Of a stretch of DNA of 31,929 bases, positions 6,115-13,912 are shown piece by piece. The translations under genes were made by a program, and so were the position numbers. The stretch comes from Gammaproteobacteria bacterium UBA7803. Its GTDB lineage: Bacteria > Pseudomonadota > Gammaproteobacteria > Pseudomonadales > Azotimanducaceae. Within the stretch, counting starts at the first letter, position 1. Each line of letters opens with the position of its first letter. The stretch spans positions 1 through 31,929 of the forward strand of contig DLCH01000051.1 of NCBI GenBank assembly GCA_002480525.1, read 5' to 3'. The notes below the pieces were generated by a model. The model was not told where the DNA came from and searched no databases. It saw nothing but the letters and a program-made list of their open reading frames with translations.

Positions 6115-8238
6115 TCAGTTGGTGACGGTCAGCGTCACACCGTAGCGCCGGGGCTCGCCGAACTGAGTCCAGCCTTCCGCCTCGTAGCCGGTACGGGGAT
6201 CGTTGCCGAAGTAGAACCCGCGCACCGTGTAGTCCTCGTCGCCGAGGTTGCGCCCCCAAAGCTTCACCCGCCAGCGCTCGGCCTCGTAGCCGAGGCTCGC
6301 GTTCCACAGCGTGTAGGCATCGGTGCGCACGTCGTCCGCCTCGACGCCGCTGCCCGGCACCGCCCGGTTGGAGTTGTTGATCAGGAAAGCGTCCTTGCCT
6401 TCCACCTCCACGCGCAGGTACCACCCGGGCGCGAAGCGGTACTCGGCGCCGGCGAAGAACTGATACTCCGGGGCGTGAGCCTGGGGCTCACCGTCCAGGT
6501 CCTGGCCGTTGCTGTTGACGAAATCGTCGAACTCCGTATCCATCAGGCCGAGACTGGCGAACAGCGTCAGCGGGTCGGCCGGACGGTAGTCGAGCTCGAG
6601 CTCGAGACCGGTGTTGCTGCCCTCGGCCGCATTGGTGACCAGTTCGACGAACTCGACGGCGCCGCTGTCACCCCGGTCGATGGTGAGCGAGGTGTCCACC
6701 TGCACGTCCTCCCGGCGCATCGTGAAGACCGCCGCCCGGACGCCCAGGCGGCCGTCGAGCCACTGGCCCTTCAGGCCGGCTTCGTAGTTCCACAGGGTCT
6801 CGGGATCGTATTCCCGCAGCTCCGGCGGCAGCGTGCCCCTGATGTTGAAGCCGCCGACCTTGTAGCCGCGGGTCACGCTCAGGTAACCCATGGCGGCGGC
6901 GCCGAAGTCGCGTTCCAGCACCAGCCGGCCGCCGAGCATGCGGTCCACGGGGTCGAAGCTGACCCCGTCCGAGTTCCGGTAGTCGGCGCTGTGGCGCTCG
7001 CCGCGCAGGCCCAGCACCAGCCGCGAACGCGCCGTCAGCGCGTACCCGGCCTCGCCGTAGAGCGCGAGCCGGCGGCTGTCGAAGTCGCTGGTGAAGGCCT
7101 CGGGAAAGAACGTGTAGCGGCGCGTCAGCGCGGCGTTCTGATCGAAGGCGTACAGCCCGACCACCCAGTCGAGCCGGTCGTTCAGCAGCCGTCCCCCGGG
7201 GCCGGACAGCAGCCGCAGGTCCAGCGACACCGTGTCGCGGTCGCGCAGGTAGCGGTCCGTGGAGCTGTAGCCGTCCGGGTGGAAGCCCTCATAGGTCCAG
7301 TCCTCGTCGTAGCCGTAGTCGGTGTCGCTCGAGGCGGCGCCGAGGCTGCCCGCGAGCGCCACCGCCTCCGACAGCGCCCAGTCGACGGACGCGCTGGCAT
7401 AGGCGGTCTCCTGCCGGTCCCAGCCGGGCTCGTCCGAGCGGGTGTCGCGGTCGTTGTCCAGCGAGAACGCGTCGTAGCCGTTGTCGGCATCCACGTACCC
7501 CGCGGCGAAGGTCCAGTCCTGATCGTCCCGCGGCGAGAAGGTCAGCTTGCCGCGCACGGTCAGCTCGTCGTGGCGGTTGGTGTCGTCACGACCCAGGTAG
7601 ACGTTGTCCATGAACCCGTCGTCCCGGTACTGCTGGGCCGCCAGCCGGTAGCCGGACCGCTCGGACAGCGGACCGGAGACCACACCGCCGACACCCCAGC
7701 CGTCGTAGTTGGCACCCTCCAGACGCAGCTTGCTGGTGAACGTCTCGGTGGGATCGCTGGTGCGCACGTTGATGAGCCCGGCCAGCGCGTTGGCACCATA
7801 GAGGGTCCCCTGCGGCCCGCGCAGGATCTCCACCTGCTCCACGTCGAACAGGGTCGCGGTCACGCCGATGCCGGTCAGGTCCACGCCGTCCACCACCAGC
7901 CCGACGGACGGGTTCAACGGCTCGGCGAACTGGCCGCGCTCGCCGATGCCGCGGATCTGCACGAACCGGGCGCGGCCGCCGCCGCTGGCGTAGTTGACGT
8001 TGGGCACCCAGCCGAGCACCTCCTCCAGATGGTTGACGGTGCCGGATCGCTGCTCCGCCAGGCTCAGCACGGACACGCTGGCGGCGCTGTCCAGCAGCCG
8101 GGTATCGCGCAGCTCGCCGGTGACGACGATCTCCTCGATGGGGGACTGGCCGCCCCCTGCACCGGCGGCCGCGGCCGCAGCGGTGTGTGCCAGAAGCGGC
8201 GCGGCGGCCGCCAGATAAAACGCGTGATGGGCTTTCAT
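6115..8238 (-). CDS. TonB-dependent outer-membrane receptor under a TPP riboswitch
   Basis: This 707-residue receptor starts with a signal peptide (MKAHHAFYLAAAAPLLAHTA), then a TonB box region (IEEIVVTGEL, residues 34-43). A plug domain follows, ending with VEQVEILRGPQGTLYGANALAGLINV and leading into a 22-strand-type barrel rich in alternating aromatic and acidic residues; the last strand is RYGVTLTVTN. It uses TonB-ExbBD energy to import a ligand across the outer membrane. The start at 8238 has a GAGGAG ribosome site. The leader holds a TPP aptamer, so the ligand is most likely thiamine, a phosphorylated form or a precursor; this rests on regulation rather than on binding residues. No inner-membrane thiamine transporter or TonB gene is adjacent. 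The 3' end faces the DsbA-like gene. Confidence 0.94.
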   Translation of the reverse strand: MKAHHAFYLAAAAPLLAHTAAAAAAGAGGGQSPIEEIVVTGELRDTRLLDSAASVSVLSLAEQRSGTVNHLEEVLGWVPNVNYASGGGRARFVQIRGIGERGQFAEPLNPSVGLVVDGVDLTGIGVTATLFDVEQVEILRGPQGTLYGANALAGLINVRTSDPTETFTSKLRLEGANYDGWGVGGVVSGPLSERSGYRLAAQQYRDDGFMDNVYLGRDDTNRHDELTVRGKLTFSPRDDQDWTFAAGYVDADNGYDAFSLDNDRDTRSDEPGWDRQETAYASASVDWALSEAVALAGSLGAASSDTDYGYDEDWTYEGFHPDGYSSTDRYLRDRDTVSLDLRLLSGPGGRLLNDRLDWVVGLYAFDQNAALTRRYTFFPEAFTSDFDSRRLALYGEAGYALTARSRLVLGLRGERHSADYRNSDGVSFDPVDRMLGGRLVLERDFGAAAMGYLSVTRGYKVGGFNIRGTLPPELREYDPETLWNYEAGLKGQWLDGRLGVRAAVFTMRREDVQVDTSLTIDRGDSGAVEFVELVTNAAEGSNTGLELELDYRPADPLTLFASLGLMDTEFDDFVNSNGQDLDGEPQAHAPEYQFFAGAEYRFAPGWYLRVEVEGKDAFLINNSNRAVPGSGVEADDVRTDAYTLWNASLGYEAERWRVKLWGRNLGDEDYTVRGFYFGNDPRTGYEAEGWTQFGEPRRYGVTLTVTN

Positions 8239-8245
8239 CTCGCAA

Positions 8246-8285
8246 CTCCTCGATTGCCAAACGAATGCCCTAAGGACTGCAGGAG
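8246..8285 (-). promoter_or_regulatory. Candidate expression platform: anti-Shine-Dalgarno pairing
   Basis: On the minus-strand RNA a CUCCU (plus positions 8281-8285) can pair with the AGGAG of the receptor's ribosome site (8246-8250). Between them CCUUAGG (8275-8269) is the exact complement of the aptamer's 5' edge, CCUAAGG (8407-8401). This gives two mutually exclusive foldings and suggests translational control. It was read by eye and not folded computationally. Confidence 0.4.
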
Positions 8286-8308
8286 AAAAAGCAGACTGAT
8301 GCGGAATG

Positions 8309-8407
8309 CCTATCCCTACGCCGGTATTAGCCGGATCAGGTTCAAAGGGTCCACCGCCGGCCGGTCGCGGCCTCGCGCGGTGTCTCAGGTTCAAACCACC
8401 CCTTAGG
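8309..8407 (-). promoter_or_regulatory. TPP (thiamine pyrophosphate) riboswitch aptamer, THI element
   Basis: Read on the minus strand, the hallmarks occur in order: GGGGTGG at the 5' side, CTGAGA (8388-8383), a variable P3a stem closed by CACCG/CGGTG (8382-8378 with 8356-8352), ACCCTTTGAACCTGATC (8350-8334) and TAATACCGGCGTAGGGA (8329-8313). P1 closes with CCTA (8407-8404) against TAGG (8312-8309). These conserved blocks define the thiamine pyrophosphate aptamer, which normally represses downstream thiamine synthesis or uptake genes when TPP is abundant. The controlled gene is the TonB-dependent receptor beginning 70 bases downstream. The plus-strand DUF4126 gene is not on this transcript. 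Confidence 0.95.
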
Positions 8408-8515
8408 ACGCCGACGATTGTCCCAGAGGCGTCGGCGGGGGTGCAACGTTTCAGGTTCCGTTCAGGTGGCGTCGCTACTCTGGCGGATGATCGCAACACC
8501 ACCGCAGGAGCGACC

Positions 8516-9232
8516 GTGACCGAATACGACGCGCTGATTCAGACCATCGCCCTGACCATGGGCGTCGCCTGGGCCAGCGGCATCAATCTCTACGCCGCCG
8601 TCGCCATGCTGGGCCTCGGCGGCACCCTCGGCTACGTGGACCTGCCGCCGACTCTGGAGGTCGTGCAGGACCCCCTGGTGATCCTAGCCGCCGGCTTCAT
8701 GTACTGCGTCGAGTTCATGGCGGACAAGACGCCGGGGGTGGACACCGGCTGGGACGCCATCCACACGTTCATCCGGATTCCCGCCGGCGCCGCGCTGGCG
8801 GCCGGCGCCGTCGGCGACGTCACGCCGGCCCTCGCCATCGCCGCGGGCCTGGTCGGCGGCGGCGTGACGGCGGCGACCCATGCCACCAAGGCCGGCAGCC
8901 GGGTGCTCATCAACACCTCCCCCGAGCCGTTCTCGAACTGGGCGGCGTCGTTCGCCGAGGACCTCGCCGTGTTCGCCGGGCTCTGGGCAGCGCTCCAGCA
9001 TCCCGTGGTATTCTTGGCCGTCCTCGCAGTATTCCTGCTCCTCCTATGCTGGCTTCTTCCCAGACTGTGGCGCGGCGTTCGCCTGGTGCTCCGCAAGGTC
9101 GGCGGCTGGCTCGGCCTGACCGGCACGGACGACCGCGACCGCCACGCCCGGGAACTCGACCGGCTGACCCGCTCCGGCGTGCTCTCGGAAACCGAAGCCG
9201 CGGCCGCCAGGGCGAGGCTGAAATCCGCCTGA
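8516..9232 (+). CDS. DUF4126 family membrane protein with SHOCT-like tail
   Basis: A 238-residue protein matching DUF4126: GVAWASGINLYAAVAMLGL near the N-terminus, GFMYCVEFMADKTPGVDTGWDAIHTFIRIPAGAALAAGA in the middle, and a glycine-rich AAGLVGGGVTAATHATKAGSR segment followed by NTSPEPFSNWAASF. Four or five membrane helices are evident, including a long one (VVFLAVLAVFLLLLCWLLP). The last ~35 residues are soluble and fit a short SHOCT-like pattern, LDRLTRSGVLSETEAAAARARL. The start is GTG at 8516, with CAGGAG five bases upstream. The function of DUF4126 is unknown. It lies 42 bp before mrcB on the same strand and may be cotranscribed with it. Confidence 0.9.
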   Translation: MTEYDALIQTIALTMGVAWASGINLYAAVAMLGLGGTLGYVDLPPTLEVVQDPLVILAAGFMYCVEFMADKTPGVDTGWDAIHTFIRIPAGAALAAGAVGDVTPALAIAAGLVGGGVTAATHATKAGSRVLINTSPEPFSNWAASFAEDLAVFAGLWAALQHPVVFLAVLAVFLLLLCWLLPRLWRGVRLVLRKVGGWLGLTGTDDRDRHARELDRLTRSGVLSETEAAAARARLKSA

Positions 9233-9274
9233 TCCAGCCGGCCGGCCGGCTGCCGTGCCGCGTGCCAGCGCTCC

Positions 9275-11596
9275 GTGGCTGATCGCCGCCGCAAGCGCCG
9301 GCCCGCCGGCCGCCGCCGGACCCGCCGCCGCGGCCTGCCGCGCTGGGTGCGCCTGACGATTCTCTCCGGGCTGGTGCTCGGCGCCCTGGGGCTGGCCGCC
9401 CTGGCGGGATACCTGTTTCACCTCGACCGCACCATCACCTCCACCTTCGAGGGCCGGCGCTGGTCCGTGCCGGCGGTGATCTACGCCCAGCCGCTGGAGC
9501 TGTTCCCGGGCGCGGCGCTCAGCCTCGCCGACGTGGTCGGCGAGCTCGAACGCCTCGGCTACGAGGCCAGAGCCGACGTGGCCGCCCCGGGCACCTACAA
9601 GCGCACCGATCAGCGCCTCGACGTGCACCTGCGAGCCTTCCGCTTCATGGAGCGCAATCGCGAGAGCCAGCGCATCGAGCTGGCCTTCGACCGCAGCGGC
9701 ATCGCCGAGGTGCGCGACCGCTCCGGCAGGCCGGTGCCCCTGGTGCGCCTGGATCCGCTGATCGTCGGCAGCTTCTTCCCCAGCCACGGCGAGGACCGGC
9801 TGATCCTGACACCGGAGCAGATTCCGGAGCTGCTGCGGGAAGCGCTGAAAGCGGTGGAGGATCAGAACTTCGACGAGCACGCCGGCTTCGACCTCGCCGG
9901 CATCGCCCGCGCCGCCTGGGTGAACCTGCGCGCCGGCGAGATCCAGCAGGGCGGCAGCACCCTGACCCAGCAGCTCGTGAAGAGCTTCTACCTGGACAAC
10001 CGCCGCACCTTCGAGCGCAAGCTGCGGGAGATCGCCATGGCGGTGATCCTGGAGCTGCGCTTCGACAAGCGCGAGATCCTCGACGCCTACATCAACGAGA
10101 TCTACCTCGGCCAGGACGGCCAGCGCGCCGTGCACGGCTTCGGGCTGGGCGCCCAGTACTATTTCAACCGGCCGCTGGCCGAGCTCACGGTGGGCGAGAT
10201 CGCCACCCTCATCGCGGTGATCCGCGGGCCGTCCTACTACAACCCGTTCCGCCATCCCGAGCGGGCCCTGGCGCGGCGCGACCTGGTGCTCGGCAAGATG
10301 CGCGAGCAGGCGTTGATCGACGAAGCCACCTACGTCAGCAGCGTCGACCGGCCGCTGGAGGTGGTGCGCGGCTCCCGCACCGGGGGCGCCTACCATCCGG
10401 CGTTCCTCGACCTGGTGCGCAAGGAGCTGACGGACCGGTACGCCGAGGCCGACCTGGCCACGGCCGGCCTGCGCATCTTCACCACCCTGCAGCCGAAGGT
10501 TCAGGACGCCGTCGAACGGGCCCTGGCGGACACGCTCACGGACCTGGAGCGCGGCCGCGACATGGCGGACGGCACGCTCCAGGGGGCGGTGGTGGTCACC
10601 GCCAACCAGACCGGCGACGTGCTGGCCGTCGCCGGCGGGCGGACCGCCGGCTTCGACGGATTCAATCGGGCCCTGGACGCCCGCCGGCCCATCGGCTCGC
10701 TGATCAAGCCGGTGGTCTACCTCGCCGCGCTGGAGCAAGGCTGGCACCTGGCCAGCCCCGTCGCCGACGCGCCGGTGCGGCTCGAGCAGAGCGGCCGGGT
10801 CTGGACGCCGACCAACTTCGACGACGAGGTGCACGGCGAGGTGCCGCTGGTGCGCGGGCTCGGCGATTCCCTGAACCTCGCCACGGTCAACCTGGGCATG
10901 CGCCTCGGCCTGGACACCGTCGCGGACCGGCTGGCCGGACTCACCGGCACGCCTCCGGCCAACCGCTTCCCGTCCCTGCTGCTGGGCGCCGAAGCCATGA
11001 CGCCGCTGGACGTGGCGACCCTGTACGGCACCTTCGCCAGCGGCGGCTTCCAGTCCACGCCCCACGGCGTCATCGCCGTGCTGGACGAGAGCGGCGTGCC
11101 GGTCGCGCAGCCCAACCTGGCCGTCGACCAGCGGATCCGGCCGGAGCACGCCGCCGCCCTCGGGCGCGCGCTGGAGGCGGTGATGCGGCTCGGCACCGGC
11201 AAGTCGTCCCGCTTCTCCCGGGCCGGCACCGCCGGCAAGACCGGCACCTCCGACGACTACCGGGACAGCTGGTTCGCCGGCTACGACGACACCCACCTGG
11301 CCGTCGTCTGGGTGGGCCGGGACGACAACCAGCCGGCGGGGCTGACCGGCGCCAGCGGAGCGCTGAAGGTGTGGGACGGCATCATGACCCATCTGGGCGT
11401 GCGGCCCATCCTGCTGGCCGGAGACGGCGACCTCGCCACCATCGAGTACGACACGGGGCTGCTCGCCAACGACGACTGCGCGGAGGTGGTGCGGGTGCCG
11501 GTGCCCGACGAGGCCGCTTTGCGGAGCAAGCCGGGCTGTGGTATCAACCTCCGCTCACTCGGTGACCGGGTACGTTCTTGGTTCGACAACCGCTGA
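9275..11596 (+). CDS. mrcB: Penicillin-binding protein 1B, bifunctional transglycosylase/transpeptidase
   Basis: This 773-residue class A PBP builds and cross-links peptidoglycan at the inner membrane. It has an Arg/Lys-rich cytoplasmic tail (1-24), one transmembrane helix (about 27-49) and a UB2H-like region (about 70-150). The GT51 glycosyltransferase follows, with catalytic Glu195 in EDQNF, GGSTLTQQLVK (227-236) and EIYLGQ (275-280). The transpeptidase has all three motifs: Ser475-Leu-Ile-Lys478, Ser532-Leu-Asn534 and Lys655-Thr-Gly657. Length and UB2H region favour PBP1B over PBP1A. The start is taken as GTG at 9275; no good ribosome site precedes it, so a different start nearby is possible. 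The TPR lipoprotein gene overlaps its end, consistent with an activator pair. Confidence 0.96.
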   Translation: MADRRRKRRPAGRRRTRRRGLPRWVRLTILSGLVLGALGLAALAGYLFHLDRTITSTFEGRRWSVPAVIYAQPLELFPGAALSLADVVGELERLGYEARADVAAPGTYKRTDQRLDVHLRAFRFMERNRESQRIELAFDRSGIAEVRDRSGRPVPLVRLDPLIVGSFFPSHGEDRLILTPEQIPELLREALKAVEDQNFDEHAGFDLAGIARAAWVNLRAGEIQQGGSTLTQQLVKSFYLDNRRTFERKLREIAMAVILELRFDKREILDAYINEIYLGQDGQRAVHGFGLGAQYYFNRPLAELTVGEIATLIAVIRGPSYYNPFRHPERALARRDLVLGKMREQALIDEATYVSSVDRPLEVVRGSRTGGAYHPAFLDLVRKELTDRYAEADLATAGLRIFTTLQPKVQDAVERALADTLTDLERGRDMADGTLQGAVVVTANQTGDVLAVAGGRTAGFDGFNRALDARRPIGSLIKPVVYLAALEQGWHLASPVADAPVRLEQSGRVWTPTNFDDEVHGEVPLVRGLGDSLNLATVNLGMRLGLDTVADRLAGLTGTPPANRFPSLLLGAEAMTPLDVATLYGTFASGGFQSTPHGVIAVLDESGVPVAQPNLAVDQRIRPEHAAALGRALEAVMRLGTGKSSRFSRAGTAGKTGTSDDYRDSWFAGYDDTHLAVVWVGRDDNQPAGLTGASGALKVWDGIMTHLGVRPILLAGDGDLATIEYDTGLLANDDCAEVVRVPVPDEAALRSKPGCGINLRSLGDRVRSWFDNR

Positions 11597-12126
11597 CCTG
11601 CCGTGCGCCCCGCCTGCTCCTGGCGGGCCTGCTCACCACCGCCCTGGCCGGCGGCTGCGCCACCGGATACCCGCCCCAGGCGCCGCCGGACACGCCCGCG
11701 CCCGAGGAACGACCCGACGCGCCGCCGGCGACCCCGGCCCCGCCGCCGACCGCCGAGCCGGCGCCGCCGGCCCGGCCGGCGAGCAATACCGAGGCGCCAA
11801 CCCTCGCCCTGCTGCGGCAGAGCCGGCGCGCGGCGGACGGCGGCGATCTCGCCGGCGCCATCGCCTACGTGGAGCGGGCCATCCGCCTCAACCCCCGGGA
11901 CGCGACCCTGTGGCTGGCCCTCGCGCGGCTGCAGCTCCAGGCCGGCCAGCCGGCCCGGGCGGAACAGCTCGCCCAGAAGGCCATTGCCCTGGCCGGCGAG
12001 AACGGCGACGGCCAGGGGGACGGCCGCCGGGCGGCGTGGCTGCTGGTGGCGGACGCCAAGGAGGCCCAGGGCCAGGCCGAAGCCGCCGCCCGCATCCGCG
12101 AGCGCTGGCGCACCTACCGCGGCTGA
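11578..12126 (+). CDS. lpoP: TPR-containing lipoprotein, LpoP-like candidate PBP1B activator
   Basis: This 182-residue protein has a signal peptide ending in LAGGC with Cys27 as the likely lipidated residue (the -3 position is Ala, a weak lipobox). A proline/alanine-rich linker covers about 30-70, and at least two TPR helices pairs occupy about 75-155 (AGAIAYVERAIRLNPRD, then LWLALARLQLQAGQPARAEQLAQKAI). In Pseudomonas, LpoP is a TPR outer-membrane lipoprotein encoded beside the PBP1B gene that activates the synthase. Here the gene overlaps the mrcB 3' end by 19 bp, which fits that role. The start is TTG at 11578; no ATG is available before the signal peptide. The symbol is assigned by architecture and context, not by sequence alignment. 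Confidence 0.8.
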   Translation: MVRQPLTCRAPRLLLAGLLTTALAGGCATGYPPQAPPDTPAPEERPDAPPATPAPPPTAEPAPPARPASNTEAPTLALLRQSRRAADGGDLAGAIAYVERAIRLNPRDATLWLALARLQLQAGQPARAEQLAQKAIALAGENGDGQGDGRRAAWLLVADAKEAQGQAEAAARIRERWRTYRG

Positions 12127-12728
12127 GCGGCCGCCGTCGGATCGACGAGCCCGGCCGGGTCGATCAGCGCGTACACCCGGGTGTCCCGCAGCACGCCGTG
12201 ATGGTCCCGGACGTCCCGCCGCAGGATGCCTTCGAGCTCGAAGCCCAGGCGTTCCGCCACCGCGATGCTCGGATGGTTGCGGGCGTCGATCCGCAGCTCC
12301 ACCCGGCGGGCGCCCAGCGTGTCGAAGGCGGCGCGGGTGAGGGCCCAGGCGGCCTCGCTGGCGTAGCCGCGGCCGGTGCAGCCGGTGCGGCACCAGTAGC
12401 CGACCTCGAAGGCCGGCACCCGCCAGTCGACCCGGGGATAGCCCGTCGCCCCGACCATGGCGCCGTCGGCGGCGTCCAGCATCAGCATGGGTCCCGCCGT
12501 GCCCGCGGCCCGGCTGCGCACCGCCTCGCGGCAGAACGCCCGGCTGTCGGCCAGGGACGGGCGCTCGGCGGCCCAGACCATCCAGGCGTTGAGCGCCTCG
12601 AAGCTGTCCAGCACGGCCTCGTTGACCATCGCCGCGTCCAGCGGCACGGGCGCGCGCAGCACCAGGCGCGGCGTGTCCAGCCGAGCCGGCAGCCTGCCGG
12701 GACCGGCGCCGCCGGGCCCCGCGCTCAC
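12114..12728 (-). CDS. GNAT family N-acetyltransferase (RimJ/RimL type)
   Basis: A 204-residue acetyltransferase. LDTPRLVLRAPVPLDA near the N-terminus is the RimJ/RimL opening, the acetyl-CoA pyrophosphate loop is RTGCTGRGYASEAAW, and ARNHPSIAVAERLGFELEGILRRDVRDHHG is the characteristic C-terminal helix-strand pair. It probably acetylates a protein N-terminus or a small amine using acetyl-CoA; the target is unknown. It starts at GTG 12728 in a GTGA overlap with the glcF stop, so translation is coupled to glcF although no functional link to glycolate oxidation is apparent. Its 3' end overlaps the convergent TPR lipoprotein gene by 13 bp, leaving no room for a separate terminator. Confidence 0.9.
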   Translation of the reverse strand: MSAGPGGAGPGRLPARLDTPRLVLRAPVPLDAAMVNEAVLDSFEALNAWMVWAAERPSLADSRAFCREAVRSRAAGTAGPMLMLDAADGAMVGATGYPRVDWRVPAFEVGYWCRTGCTGRGYASEAAWALTRAAFDTLGARRVELRIDARNHPSIAVAERLGFELEGILRRDVRDHHGVLRDTRVYALIDPAGLVDPTAAAQPR

Positions 12729-13912
12729 TTCAGCAGCTCCAGCCAGTGCACCACGGGCACCCGTGACTCGGTGGCGAGATGGAGCTGGCAGCCGACGTTG
12801 GCGGTGGCGATCACGTCCGGCGCCGCCGCCTCCAGGTGGTCGAGCTTGCGGCGTTTCAACTGCCCCGACAGCGCCGGCTGCAGCATCGAGTAGGTGCCGG
12901 CGGAACCGCAGCACAGATGGGGCTCGGCGACCGGCACCAGCTCGTATCCGGCGCGCCGCAGCAGGTCCTCCACGCGGCCGGCCGCCCGCTGCCCGCGCTG
13001 CAGGGTGCACGGTGCCTGCCAGGCGACCCGGCGGTGCTCGCCGGCCCGGGACCAGGTGGTGTCGAGGCCGTGGAGAAACTCGGCGGCGTCCAGCGTGAGA
13101 CCGGCCACCCGCTCCGCCGCCGGATCCTCCGGCAGCAGCCGGCCGTAGTCCTTGACCGTCACGCCGCAGCCGCTGGCCGTGGACAGGATCGCCTCGGCGC
13201 CGTCGGCCGCGTCGGCCAGGGCCCGGGCATTGGCCTGCATCGCCGCCTGGGCCCGAGCCGACTCGCCGAGATGCAGCGCCAGGGCGCCGCAGCAGCCCTC
13301 CCCCGGCGCCGTCTCGACCCGGATGCCCCGGGCGCCGAGCAGCCGGCTCAACGCCTCGTTCACCCCCGGCGTGGACACGCTCTGAACACAGCCGTCGAGC
13401 ACCACCACCCGCCGGTCGGCGGCGACCTCGGACACGGGGCGCCGGCGCGGCAGCGGCGGTATCCGCCCGGCGAGGCCCGACGGCAGCAGCCAGCGGAACG
13501 CCCGTCCCAGGCGCAGCCAGCGCCGCAGCCGGCGCCGGTGGGGCACCACGCGCAGCAGCCAGGCGCGCACGAAACGCTCCGCCGCCCGCCGCCGGCCCAG
13601 GGACGCCAGGTGATCCCGGCCGATCTCCAGCAGCTCGCCGTAGCGCACGCCGCTCGGACAGGTGGTCTCGCAGGCCCGGCAGGTCAGGCACCGGTCCAGA
13701 TGGGTCTGCACCACGGCGTCCGCGGTGCCGGTCTCGAGCATGTCCTTGATCAGATAGATGCGGCCGCGCGGGCCGTCGAGCTCGTCGCCGAGAAGCTGGT
13801 AGGTGGGGCAGGTGGCATTGCAGAAGCCGCAGTGCACGCAGCTCCGCAGGATCTCGTCGGCGCGGCCGCCGGCGTCGGTGGCCAGCAGCGCTTCCGGCAG
13901 GTCAGTGCGCAT
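12725..13912 (-). CDS. glcF: Glycolate oxidase iron-sulfur subunit GlcF
   Basis: The 395-residue protein carries two 4Fe-4S motifs, CVHCGFCNATCP (Cys25, 28, 31, 35) and CLTCRACETTCPSG (Cys75, 78, 81, 85), followed by two CCG-type cysteine-rich domains (GCCGAL and LCCGSAG, each preceded by its partner cysteines). This is the GlcF layout, passing electrons from the flavin subunits to the membrane quinone pool. It overlaps glcE by 11 bp, and its stop overlaps the GNAT start by 4 bp, so glcD-glcE-glcF-GNAT is one tight unit. The family also includes lactate oxidase subunits, but the flanking GlcD and GlcE make glycolate oxidase the best call. Confidence 0.95.
   Translation of the reverse strand: MRTDLPEALLATDAGGRADEILRSCVHCGFCNATCPTYQLLGDELDGPRGRIYLIKDMLETGTADAVVQTHLDRCLTCRACETTCPSGVRYGELLEIGRDHLASLGRRRAAERFVRAWLLRVVPHRRRLRRWLRLGRAFRWLLPSGLAGRIPPLPRRRPVSEVAADRRVVVLDGCVQSVSTPGVNEALSRLLGARGIRVETAPGEGCCGALALHLGESARAQAAMQANARALADAADGAEAILSTASGCGVTVKDYGRLLPEDPAAERVAGLTLDAAEFLHGLDTTWSRAGEHRRVAWQAPCTLQRGQRAAGRVEDLLRRAGYELVPVAEPHLCCGSAGTYSMLQPALSGQLKRRKLDHLEAAAPDVIATANVGCQLHLATESRVPVVHWLELLK

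Noticed and set aside
6475..8406. Long plus-strand frame opposite the TonB-dependent receptor
   Set aside because: The receptor has a signal peptide, TonB box and plug motifs; the opposing frame has none and would run through the riboswitch.
9044..11392. A 782-codon open frame on the minus strand opposite mrcB
   Set aside because: mrcB carries every PBP motif in order. The antisense translation is low-complexity with no recognisable domain.
12114..13691. A 525-codon minus-strand frame that would make a fusion ahead of the GNAT domain
   Set aside because: The upstream part is glcF read in the wrong frame; a GTGA coupling start at 12728 explains the GNAT gene.
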